Source: Pelagibacteraceae bacterium AG-430-P08
Lineage (GTDB): Bacteria > Pseudomonadota > Alphaproteobacteria > Pelagibacterales > Pelagibacteraceae
Length of the DNA stretch: 51,491 nt
Direction of reading: 5' to 3'
Assembly: GCA_003212925.1 (NCBI GenBank)
Contig: QCOL01000008.1
Span: 1 to 51,491, forward strand
Under the pieces are notes generated by a model. The model was not told where the DNA came from and did no database searches. It saw only the letters and a program-made list of their open reading frames with translations. The position numbers were made by a program, and so were the translations under genes. Below, piece by piece: positions 42,910 through 51,192 of the stretch (positions are counted from its first letter, which is position 1; each line of letters opens with the position of its first letter).

Positions 42910-44192
42910 TTAGAAAAACCATATTTTCTAAGTCTTACATCTCCTGTTCTTGCATGAGCTTCCATTCCCTCATATCTAGAAATTCTAGCTGCAGCAGCAC
43001 CAACTAATTTAGTAGACTCTTTTGTCATTCTTTGAAAGCTTAAAGTTTTAATAAATTTTCCAACAAATAATCCACCCGTGTATCTTCCAGCACCTTTAGT
43101 TGGTAAAATATGATTTGTACCAGAACATTTATCGCCGTATGCAACAGTTGTTTCCTCACCCACAAACAATGAACCATAATTTGTTAATCTTTCATGAAAC
43201 CATTCTAAGTTTTCGGTCTGTACTTCTAAATGTTCAGGTGCATATTCGTCACTAATTTTAACTATCTCTTCATCAGTGTCACAAAGAATTACTTCACCAT
43301 AATCTCTCCAGGCTGCCTCAGCACTTGTTCTCGGAACTTCTGGAAGCTCTGCAATTAATTGTGGAACTCTTTTCATTACTTTTTCGGCTAATTCTTTACT
43401 AGTTGTATAAAGCCAACATGGTGAGTTATATCCATGCTCAGCTTGTCCTACTAAATCTACCGCAACAATTTCTGGATCAGCTTTAGCATCAGCTATAATT
43501 CCAATTTCAGTTGGTCCTGCAAACAAATCAATACCAACTTTTCCATATAAAATTCTTTTAGCCTCAGCTACAAATTGATTTCCTGGCCCTACAATTATAT
43601 CTGCGGGGGGGTTTTTAAATAATCCATTGGTCATTGCTGCAATAGCAGGAACTCCTCCTAAATTTAAAATAACATCTGCCCCGCAAAGATTAGCTGTGTA
43701 TATAATAGTAGGGTGTGCACCAACACCTTCTTTAGGAGGACTACATGCAATAATATTTTTTACTCCAGCTACTTTTGCTGTAGTTACACTCATTACAGCA
43801 GATGCAATGTGAGCATATCTTCCACCCGGGATGTAGCAACCTGCTGTATTAACCGGCACTAATTTTTGACCTGCATACAAACCATCAGAAAGTTCTACCT
43901 CAAAATCTTGTCCATAATTTTTAAGTTGTGCTTCAGCAAATTTTCTAACTCTGTCAAATGAAAATTGAATATCATCTTTGGTTTTTTGATCTAACGTTTT
44001 TTTAATTTCCTCAATTTTATCTTTTGATACTATGATGTCCCCATCATACTTATCAAATTTTTTAGTTAAATCGATACAGCCTTGTTCTTTTGTTGTTTCG
44101 ATATTTTTTAATAAATCTTGAACTATTCCAGTTGTCTTATTATCGTCAGTGGACGAAGTTTTTGGAGACTTTTTTAAATAAGTAATAGCCAT
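42906..44192 (-). CDS. HisD-family dehydrogenase, sulfopropanediol dehydrogenase (HpsN)-like
   Basis: A 428-residue Zn/NAD dehydrogenase of the histidinol dehydrogenase fold. The Zn ligands Gln and His are kept (VGQAEHGYNSP), as are the catalytic Glu-His (YAPEHLEVQ) and the C-terminal His (GMEAHARTGD). Stretches such as CYIPGGRYAHIASAVMS, WRDYGEVILCDT and GAGRYTGGLFVGKFIKT differ from true HisD and resemble HpsN, which oxidises 2,3-dihydroxypropane-1-sulfonate (DHPS). It is the last gene of a run with a Pta-like and an LDH2-like gene. The assignment rests on recalled motifs; authentic histidine biosynthesis is less likely. Confidence 0.7.
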   Translation of the reverse strand: MAITYLKKSPKTSSTDDNKTTGIVQDLLKNIETTKEQGCIDLTKKFDKYDGDIIVSKDKIEEIKKTLDQKTKDDIQFSFDRVRKFAEAQLKNYGQDFEVELSDGLYAGQKLVPVNTAGCYIPGGRYAHIASAVMSVTTAKVAGVKNIIACSPPKEGVGAHPTIIYTANLCGADVILNLGGVPAIAAMTNGLFKNPPADIIVGPGNQFVAEAKRILYGKVGIDLFAGPTEIGIIADAKADPEIVAVDLVGQAEHGYNSPCWLYTTSKELAEKVMKRVPQLIAELPEVPRTSAEAAWRDYGEVILCDTDEEIVKISDEYAPEHLEVQTENLEWFHERLTNYGSLFVGEETTVAYGDKCSGTNHILPTKGAGRYTGGLFVGKFIKTLSFQRMTKESTKLVGAAAARISRYEGMEAHARTGDVRLRKYGFSN

Positions 44193-44254
44193 TAATACAT
44201 TTTTATAATTGATAAATTGTTTAAGACAAATTTAATTTTATTGCAATCAAACAT

Positions 44255-45166
44255 TTAATTTAGTGCAACAACAGCTGCAGCTATTGATGCTAGTCTAGCA
44301 GGTGCTTCATCGGAGCGGCTAGTAATTACCACAGGTACTTTACCACCTACAACTACTCCTGCAGCACATGCACCACTAAAATATATTAACATCTTTACCA
44401 ATGCATTACCTGTCTCAACACTGGGCACTAATAAAACATCAGCAATTCCTGCAACATCATTTTGAATACCTTTAATAGTTGCAGATTTTTTTGATATGCT
44501 ATTATCAAAAGCCAAAGGCCCGAATACATCAGCATTTAAATTTTCTTTTTTTGCAAGATTTGTAATTTCTTCAGCCTCTTTAGAACTTGGTACACTATCT
44601 AAAACTTCTTCTGTGGCAGACAATACTGCAATTTTTGGTCTTTCAATTCCAATTCTATGAGAAAAATTAATTACATTTTTTAAGATATGCATTTTAGTTT
44701 TTACATTTGGCAATACATTTAAAGCACCATCAGTAATTATTAGAGGCTTATCGTCTTTTTCTAATGTCATATGCCAGATGTGACTTAACCTTGTTTTACC
44801 CAACAAGTTGTACTCTCTTTTTAAAACTTCTTTCATTAAAATATCTGTATGTATATGTCCTTTGACTATAATTCTTATTTTTCCTTCACTCGCAAGTTTT
44901 GCAGCTATACCAGCAGTATTATTTTCAACTGGTTCATTAATTATCTCATATTTAGAAATATCCCACTTCAATTCTTCTGCACATTTTAGAATTTCTTTTT
45001 CATCTCCTATAAAAATAGGATCAATTAAATTTTCTTTGACTGCATCTTGAACAGATAACATTGGCAATGGTTTCCCAGCATTAACAATTCCAGCTTTTAC
45101 TCCTTTATTCTTTAGGGCAGCATTTAATAGATTATTTGGAACAATAATTTCTTTGTTTGAAAGCAT
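44255..45166 (-). CDS. Phosphate acetyl/butyryltransferase-family protein
   Basis: A 303-residue PTA_PTB-fold acyltransferase. Seen are KAGIVNAGKPLPMLS, IIVKGHIHTDILMKEVL, THIWHM-like SHIWHMTLE, IITDGALNVLPN and the C-terminal VETGNALVKMLIYFSGACAA. It resembles the short Pta domain of bifunctional enoyl-CoA hydratase/phosphate acetyltransferases or phosphate butyryltransferase, and lacks the N-terminal DRTGG part of E. coli Pta. It could turn acyl phosphate into acyl-CoA, as at the end of sulfoacetaldehyde degradation. It is two bases behind the LDH2 gene. Confidence 0.82.
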   Translation of the reverse strand: MLSNKEIIVPNNLLNAALKNKGVKAGIVNAGKPLPMLSVQDAVKENLIDPIFIGDEKEILKCAEELKWDISKYEIINEPVENNTAGIAAKLASEGKIRIIVKGHIHTDILMKEVLKREYNLLGKTRLSHIWHMTLEKDDKPLIITDGALNVLPNVKTKMHILKNVINFSHRIGIERPKIAVLSATEEVLDSVPSSKEAEEITNLAKKENLNADVFGPLAFDNSISKKSATIKGIQNDVAGIADVLLVPSVETGNALVKMLIYFSGACAAGVVVGGKVPVVITSRSDEAPARLASIAAAVVALN

Positions 45167-45168
45167 AA

Positions 45169-46179
45169 TTAGTTTTTAAGAGTCTCTAATTCTTTTTTAA
45201 TAATTTTAGAGATTTTAATCTCTTTTTTTAAATTCATTTTATATCTTTTATATTTATTTTGTCCTGGATACATTATTTCTTTTATTCCTTTAATTTTAGG
45301 TAGTCGTTTTACTCTTTTGATATTATCTTTAATTCTTTGATTATAGTCTTTTACAAATAAATTTGTTTTAAATGTGATAAATAAATGCCCTATATTTTGT
45401 GGTCCAGTGAAATCCTCAAAAGGATCTTTAACTCTACCAGCATGATTACCACCAGTTATAACACCACTCAATATATCAACCATCCATGCCAATCCTGAAC
45501 CTCTAAATCCTGCAATAGGTAACTGAACACCTTTAAGAGCTTTATTCGCATCGGTTGTTGGTTTACCAAAATTATCTAAGGCAACACCGACTGGGAGTTT
45601 CTGATTATTTTTTGATGCAAATCTGATCTTTCCTCTATTGATCATTGAGATTGATGAGTCAAAAATAAAAGGTGTTTTTGAACCACTAGGAGTTCCAAAA
45701 CAAACTGGATTTGTGCCAAATAAACTTTTAAAAGCTCCATGCGGAGCCACAGCTGGTGGACCATTGGTATAAATCATGGTAACCAAATTTTTTTTTACTG
45801 CTTGTTCTGCGTAATAACCAGACAGTCCGTAATGGCCACTATTTCTAACAGCCACTAAACCTATTCCTGTTTTTTTTGCGTTAGAAATTGCTTTTTTAAT
45901 AGCTATATCGGCAGCTACAAAGCCAATACTATTATCGGCATCAATTTGAGAAATTGATTGAGATATATTTGTTATTTTAATTTTAGGTTTTGGATTAATT
46001 ACTTTTTTTTTAATTCTATCACAATACATTTTAAGTCGAGATAGTCCATGTCCATATGCTCCTACTAGCTCTGCATTTATCAGTGCGCTTGCTGAAATTT
46101 TTGCATGTTTATAATTTAATTTATGTTTTATGAAAATTTCTCTTACTAAATTTAATAGTTTTTTATTTTTGATGTTCAA
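45169..46179 (-). CDS. LDH2/malate/ureidoglycolate-type NAD(P) dehydrogenase (ComC-like candidate)
   Basis: A 336-residue member of the LDH2 fold, including malate, ureidoglycolate and (R)-sulfolactate (ComC/SlcC) dehydrogenases. Marks are AYGHGLSRLKMYCDRIK, GLVAVRNSGHYGLSGYYAEQ with the catalytic His, PHGAFKSLFGTNP and GFRGSGLAWMVDILSG. The usual GYKGxGL motif reads GFRGSGL. The C-terminus is Lys-rich. It overlaps the end of the upstream epimerase gene by 17 bases and runs into Pta and the HpsN-like gene. The substrate is unproven. Confidence 0.8.
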   Translation of the reverse strand: MNIKNKKLLNLVREIFIKHKLNYKHAKISASALINAELVGAYGHGLSRLKMYCDRIKKKVINPKPKIKITNISQSISQIDADNSIGFVAADIAIKKAISNAKKTGIGLVAVRNSGHYGLSGYYAEQAVKKNLVTMIYTNGPPAVAPHGAFKSLFGTNPVCFGTPSGSKTPFIFDSSISMINRGKIRFASKNNQKLPVGVALDNFGKPTTDANKALKGVQLPIAGFRGSGLAWMVDILSGVITGGNHAGRVKDPFEDFTGPQNIGHLFITFKTNLFVKDYNQRIKDNIKRVKRLPKIKGIKEIMYPGQNKYKRYKMNLKKEIKISKIIKKELETLKN

Positions 46180-47212
46180 TTAATTCCTCTATAATTTTCT
46201 TCGTATTATATCTTTGTTTCCATCTTGGATAATGTTTCTTAAATTTAGATGTATCAGATATATACCAGATATGATCACCAACTCTTGGAGTCTTTAGAAT
46301 TTTTTTCTTTACATTTATTTTAGCTATTTCTTCAACATAGTTTAAAGCCTCAATAATTGAACAATTTGAATATCGACCACCCCCTATATTATATATTTCT
46401 CCATATCTTGGTTTTTTATAAAATTCCCAGAAACAATTAACCAAATCGTGGCTATGCAAGTTATCTCTAACCTGTTTCCCTTTATAACCAATTAAATTAT
46501 ATTTTTTCATCTTAAGACTAGCTTTAACTAAATAAGATAAAAATCCATGAAGAGTAGCACCACTGTGATTTGGACCAGTAATACACCCAGCTCTAAAACA
46601 CACTGTTTTCAGACCAATATTTTTTCCATATTCTTGAACCATTAAATCAGCATATGTTTTTGAAACCCCAAAAAAACTATGTGTTGCATTATCAATTGAA
46701 AAATTTTCTTTTATGCCCTTATAATGCTTATCTTTTTTTTTTAATTCCCATCTAGTTTTTTTTTCAAAAATTTTTAATTTATTTGGATTATCACCATAAA
46801 CTTTATTGGTTGACATAAATATAAACGGAGCTTCAGGGCAATATTTTTTTGTTAATTCTAAGAGATTGAGAGTACCGGTTGCATTAACATTAAAGTCCAA
46901 GAAGGGGAAATTTTTCCCATAGTCGTGAGATGGCTGTGCTGCGCAATGAACAATTATTGAGATTTTTTTTTGATATTTTTTGAATATATTATGTAAGGAA
47001 TTAAGATTTCTAATATCTACATTATAGTTTTTAAATTTTTTATTTCTTTTTAAAAGTTTAGATTTTACCCAAGAGGTTGAACCATTCTTTCCAAAAAATA
47101 GTTTTCTTAAATTATTATCGATACCTATTATCTCAAAACCTTTATCATGTAAAAAGTTTACAGCCTCAGAACCAACTAATCCAGTAGAACCAGTAATTAT
47201 TGCCAAAGACAT
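46163..47212 (-). CDS. NAD-dependent epimerase/dehydratase, CDP-paratose-epimerase-like
   Basis: A 349-residue extended SDR acting on a nucleotide sugar. It has the Rossmann motif TGSTGLVGSEAV, STNKVYGDNP in the active-site region, GKQVRDNLHSHDLV, NIGGGRYSNCS and DHIWYISDTSKF. The catalytic Tyr of YxxxK is Phe here (SFFGVSKTYAD), a feature I remember in this epimerase subfamily. It shares with LDH2 a 17-base overlap, so the polysaccharide and catabolic genes appear to be in one transcript. It is divergent from the glycosyltransferase gene over 86 very AT-rich bases. Confidence 0.8.
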   Translation of the reverse strand: MSLAIITGSTGLVGSEAVNFLHDKGFEIIGIDNNLRKLFFGKNGSTSWVKSKLLKRNKKFKNYNVDIRNLNSLHNIFKKYQKKISIIVHCAAQPSHDYGKNFPFLDFNVNATGTLNLLELTKKYCPEAPFIFMSTNKVYGDNPNKLKIFEKKTRWELKKKDKHYKGIKENFSIDNATHSFFGVSKTYADLMVQEYGKNIGLKTVCFRAGCITGPNHSGATLHGFLSYLVKASLKMKKYNLIGYKGKQVRDNLHSHDLVNCFWEFYKKPRYGEIYNIGGGRYSNCSIIEALNYVEEIAKINVKKKILKTPRVGDHIWYISDTSKFKKHYPRWKQRYNTKKIIEELIEHQK

Positions 47213-47298
47213 TTGAAAAACCTATTTATTATTCTCATTAATTTAAATATAATATAACTTATTTTTACATTAGGTATAATATTAATCAAATAACTATT

Positions 47299-48201
47299 AT
47301 GAAACTTTATGATTGCAGTTTGTATTATGATGAAGATTTAATTCTTAACGCAAGACTGAATATACTTAATAAATATTTCGATAAATTTATTATATGTGAA
47401 AGCAAATATTCCCACTCAGGGAGAGAAAAAAAGTTAAACTTTAATATTAATAACTTTCCCGATTTCAAAGATAAGATAATTTATGTGGTTAGTGATCAAG
47501 AACCAGATGGATTAATTTATAAAATTAAAGATGAAAAAAAAATAGAAAACCCTGAAAATTTTAGACATAATGCAATCAAAAGAATTGCTTTTCAAAGAAA
47601 TACTTTAATGAATACTGTAAATGAAATTGCTGATACAAATGATTTTATTTTTTATAGTGATAATGATGAAATACCAAACATGGAAAATTTTGCTAAATAT
47701 AAGGAAACAAATGATATTGTAATTTTTGAACAAAAGTTATTTTACTATAAATTCAATTTATTATTTGATCGTATATTTTGGTATGGCACTAAAGCAGTAA
47801 AAAAGAAAAAATTAATCAATTTTGAATGGTTAAGACAAGTTAAACCAAAAAAATATAATTTTTATAGATTAGATACTTTTTTTAAAAAAGATAAATATAT
47901 TAATTTAAAAATTGTTAAAGATGGAGGTTGGCACTTCACAAGAGTAATATCACCTGAAGAAATTCATCAAAAAGAATTAGACGCTGAACATCATGATGAA
48001 TATCGAGCTTCAAATAAAAATCCAACAAGAATAAAAGATTTAATTGAACGAAGAGTTATAGACCATGATCATTTAGCTGATAGTAAAAAATCAAAATATG
48101 GTAACGAATATAAATTAAAAGTGATACCCTTAGAGGAATTACCTGAATATATAAAAATTAATTGGAAAAAATACAAAGAATTTTTAGATTTAAGGACATA
48201 A
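47299..48201 (+). CDS. Glycosyltransferase family 17 (N-acetylglucosaminyltransferase-like)
   Basis: A 300-residue cytoplasmic glycosyltransferase of family GT17, named after eukaryotic MGAT3. Family features: KLYDCSLYYDEDLILNARLN, DKFIICESKYSHSGREK, the DxD motif in FIFYSDNDEIPN, and GGWHFTRVISPEEIHQKE. It has no signal or membrane segment. The sugar and acceptor are unknown; it probably builds a surface glycan with the flanking epimerases. The codon use is at the AT-rich extreme of the window. Confidence 0.82.
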   Translation: MKLYDCSLYYDEDLILNARLNILNKYFDKFIICESKYSHSGREKKLNFNINNFPDFKDKIIYVVSDQEPDGLIYKIKDEKKIENPENFRHNAIKRIAFQRNTLMNTVNEIADTNDFIFYSDNDEIPNMENFAKYKETNDIVIFEQKLFYYKFNLLFDRIFWYGTKAVKKKKLINFEWLRQVKPKKYNFYRLDTFFKKDKYINLKIVKDGGWHFTRVISPEEIHQKELDAEHHDEYRASNKNPTRIKDLIERRVIDHDHLADSKKSKYGNEYKLKVIPLEELPEYIKINWKKYKEFLDLRT

Positions 48202-48252
48202 AATCAGCTATCTAAAATTTGATAAAAAATTTAAAAAAAGTATAAGCACATT

Positions 48253-49266
48253 ATGAATTCAAAGTATAAAATTCTCATTACTGGCGCTGCTGGTTTTTTA
48301 GGATCTCACTTGGTAGAAAAATTACACAATCTTGGTCATACAGTAATAGGGATAGATAATATGATGGGTGGCTACGAGGATAATGTTATTAAAGGCACTG
48401 AATTTCACAAATTAGATTGCTGTGACTTACCAAAAATTCAAGAAGTTATGAAAGGTGTTGATGTCGTTTACCACTGTGCTGCTACAGCCCATGAAGGTTT
48501 ATCTGTTTTTTCACCTTACGAAATAACTAAAAATAATTATTTAGCCTCCGTCTCGATTTTTACTGCAGCGATAAATAATAAAGTTAAAAGAATAGTATAT
48601 TGTTCATCAATGGCCAGATATGGTGACTCAAAAACACCTTTTACTGAAGATATGGAGCCCAAACCCATAGATCCTTATGCTATCTCAAAAGTTGCCTCAG
48701 AAAAAGTTTTAGCAAATTTGTGTGAAATAAATAATGTAGAATATGTAATTGCAGTGCCTCATAATATTATTGGTCCAAGACAAAGATATGATGACCCGTT
48801 TAGAAATGTAGTTTCAATCATGCTTAATAGAATGATGCAAAAGAAGGCTCCTATTATTTATGGTGATGGTGAACAAAGAAGATGTTTTTCTTATATTGAT
48901 GATTGCATAAGTTGTTTAATACCAATGATGGATCAAAAAAATCTTAATAGAGAAATAATAAATATTGGTCCAGATGAAGAATTTGTAACAGTAAATAAAG
49001 TTGCTGAAATATGTTCAAATGTTTCAGGATTTAACTCAGAACCAATTTATAAAAAAGATAGACCACAAGAAGTTAAACATGCGTTGTGTTCCGCAGATAA
49101 AGCAAGAAAATTATTAAATTACAAAACCAAAACTTCTTTAAGAGACGGCATTGTTAAGACTTATGATTATATAAAAAAAAGAGGCACAAAAGAATTTGAT
49201 TACAATATCAATTTAGAAATTATTAATGATTTAACTCCAGAGACCTGGAAAAAAAAGGAAATATAG
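48253..49266 (+). CDS. NAD-dependent nucleotide-sugar epimerase (GalE/WbpP-like)
   Basis: A 337-residue extended SDR. The Rossmann motif is ITGAAGFLGSHLVEKL; the catalytic Ser-Tyr-Lys are in YCSSMARYGDS and DPYAISKVASEK; the C-terminal IGPDEEFVTVNKVAEI and DRPQEVKHALCSADKARKLL define sugar binding. It is likely a UDP-glucose/UDP-GlcNAc 4-epimerase or related enzyme supplying the GT17 gene 51 bases upstream. It abuts the convergent permease gene with no gap. Confidence 0.85.
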   Translation: MNSKYKILITGAAGFLGSHLVEKLHNLGHTVIGIDNMMGGYEDNVIKGTEFHKLDCCDLPKIQEVMKGVDVVYHCAATAHEGLSVFSPYEITKNNYLASVSIFTAAINNKVKRIVYCSSMARYGDSKTPFTEDMEPKPIDPYAISKVASEKVLANLCEINNVEYVIAVPHNIIGPRQRYDDPFRNVVSIMLNRMMQKKAPIIYGDGEQRRCFSYIDDCISCLIPMMDQKNLNREIINIGPDEEFVTVNKVAEICSNVSGFNSEPIYKKDRPQEVKHALCSADKARKLLNYKTKTSLRDGIVKTYDYIKKRGTKEFDYNINLEIINDLTPETWKKKEI

Positions 49267-51192
49267 TTATCCTTTACCTCTCCAAGGTATTGTTTTATCA
49301 ATTATTTTTCTCAAGGTAATATCAAATAAAAGACCCAACATTCCCATAATAAAAATTGTAATCCAAATTACCTCATATTGAAAATATTTTTTGGCAACAT
49401 TTTCAACGAAACCAATACCGGTTGTACCAGCTAAAAACTCAGCTGCAACTAGGGTTCCCCAACACATTCCAACAGCAACTCTTATCCCAGTTAAAATTTC
49501 TGGTAAAGAATTTGGGAAAATTACGTGTCTTAATATTTGTCTTTTTGATGCCCCTAATGAATGAGCTGCATGAATTTTGGATAGTTGAGTCCCAGATGCA
49601 CCAGCTCGAGCTGAAATTATCATTATTGATAAAGAAACCATAAATAATAAGAATACTTTTCCTGTATTATCAATTCCTAACACTGAAATTATAAGAGGAG
49701 CCCATGCTAGAGGTGGCACTGGTCTATAAAGCTCAATTAAAGGATCAAAAAAACCTTTTGCAAATCTATTCAATCCCATAAATAGACCAAGTGGTACACC
49801 AATTAATATTCCAAAAACCAAACCAAGAAAAACTCTTAAAAAAGAATCCCAAATATGACCATAAGGAACAGGCACTTTAAATAAATTAAAATCTCCTGTA
49901 ACAATTTTTAGAACACCACCTTTGAAGTTTTGTTTAACTATTCCATCTTTACTATGAACAGGATATTCACCTGGCAAAATATCTGCAATCCAGTCTGGCA
50001 AAATAAAGCCAATCATTTTGCTCACATCAACCATTTGTATCCACAATAGAGGAATATCTTTATAACCCACACTGGGTTTTGACATTAATATAAATTTATT
50101 GAAAGTATCGGATGGTTTAGGTAACCATCTACCAGATCCCTGTTCTGAACAACTTGGACCACTAGCAACGATAGTTCCTGCAGGAAATAAGAAAATATCA
50201 ATTAATCTCAATCCACCTTGTTCTTTTTTTTGAGCATTGTCAAATTTAACAATTGCTGCCTGCATCTTATCTAATGCATTTGGAGGATAGATACTTGCAA
50301 ATTCTATTCTTCTAGCAATCTTAACGATATTTTTTGCGTATGTTGAAGCTACTTCTTCACTATCACTTAAACTTTTTCTATAAGATTTAATTTCCTCTTT
50401 TAGTTCTTTAATCTTATTTTTGAATTGAGGATTATGATTTCTTAACTTAAAAAATTCATCACTTATTAAATTTAATTCTTGAGCGGCAGTGTGAAACTTT
50501 AAACCTCTATAAGTTGCAGGCACTAAAGGCACTTCTAATGTATTTTCAATAGAACCTGAGCCTGCATCTACTTTAGTTATACCCCAACCACCTTCTTCTG
50601 CTACTGCCTTAAGTCGCTCATTGAGTTCTTGCTCACTTTCAAATGGATAATCAGGTTTTTGGAAATTTTCAGTTAATAGATTAATTTTTCCAGTGATATC
50701 ATCTATTTTTTGTTGAGTCTCAATCTCCAACAAATCCTCATTTGTTAGTAATGGGATTAGTTGATTAGTTTTACTTATATAACTAGTTAGTATCGTTTTT
50801 TGTTGGCTATTTAGTTCCTCAGAATTTTGAATCTCATTTTGAATTAATTTTAAATTTTTATTCTCTTTTTTGATTTGCGAAGTACTTTTGAACTCTCTTT
50901 CTTCAATTGGAAATTGATATTTTAATCCAAGCAAAGAGTCATTAACTTTCGCAACTTGGCATAACTCGTTGGCAGATTTTGGATAAAATCCTTTAGCAAT
51001 ATCCCAAGAATAATAGAGCCAAATTAAAAGTAAAAAACTACTTCCAACAATTACCCAGTGAGTACCCCCTAGTGCTCTCTCTGGATTTCCAAATACAGCA
51101 TCTACTTTTTCAGTCTTTATCAATCTTCTTCCGTAAAGAATACAGCCGACTACGGCAAAGAATATTAGAAAAGTTAATATTTGAGTTAACAT
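49267..51192 (-). CDS. ABC transporter permease, taurine/nitrate (TauC) type, with large extra domain
   Basis: A 641-residue inner-membrane protein; usual TauC-type permeases have about 250-300 residues. The C-terminal 200 residues (about 430-635) are a standard permease with GLVFGILIGVPLGLFMGL, RPVPPLAWAPLIISV and the EAA-like loop AHSLGASKRQILRHVIFP. The first 60 residues carry two more helices; residues about 75-330 are a long charged helical/coiled-coil region with EVPLVPATYRGLKF and two cysteine-containing segments, probably periplasmic. The ATPase gene is immediately upstream (no gap). Taurine or another sulfonate is a plausible substrate; no substrate-binding protein is in view. Confidence 0.85.
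   Translation of the reverse strand: MLTQILTFLIFFAVVGCILYGRRLIKTEKVDAVFGNPERALGGTHWVIVGSSFLLLIWLYYSWDIAKGFYPKSANELCQVAKVNDSLLGLKYQFPIEEREFKSTSQIKKENKNLKLIQNEIQNSEELNSQQKTILTSYISKTNQLIPLLTNEDLLEIETQQKIDDITGKINLLTENFQKPDYPFESEQELNERLKAVAEEGGWGITKVDAGSGSIENTLEVPLVPATYRGLKFHTAAQELNLISDEFFKLRNHNPQFKNKIKELKEEIKSYRKSLSDSEEVASTYAKNIVKIARRIEFASIYPPNALDKMQAAIVKFDNAQKKEQGGLRLIDIFLFPAGTIVASGPSCSEQGSGRWLPKPSDTFNKFILMSKPSVGYKDIPLLWIQMVDVSKMIGFILPDWIADILPGEYPVHSKDGIVKQNFKGGVLKIVTGDFNLFKVPVPYGHIWDSFLRVFLGLVFGILIGVPLGLFMGLNRFAKGFFDPLIELYRPVPPLAWAPLIISVLGIDNTGKVFLLFMVSLSIMIISARAGASGTQLSKIHAAHSLGASKRQILRHVIFPNSLPEILTGIRVAVGMCWGTLVAAEFLAGTTGIGFVENVAKKYFQYEVIWITIFIMGMLGLLFDITLRKIIDKTIPWRGKG

Noticed and set aside
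42906..44192. Calling the HisD-fold gene the histidine-biosynthesis hisD
   Set aside because: No other his genes are adjacent and several segments fit HpsN-type enzymes better; not fully excluded without a tree.
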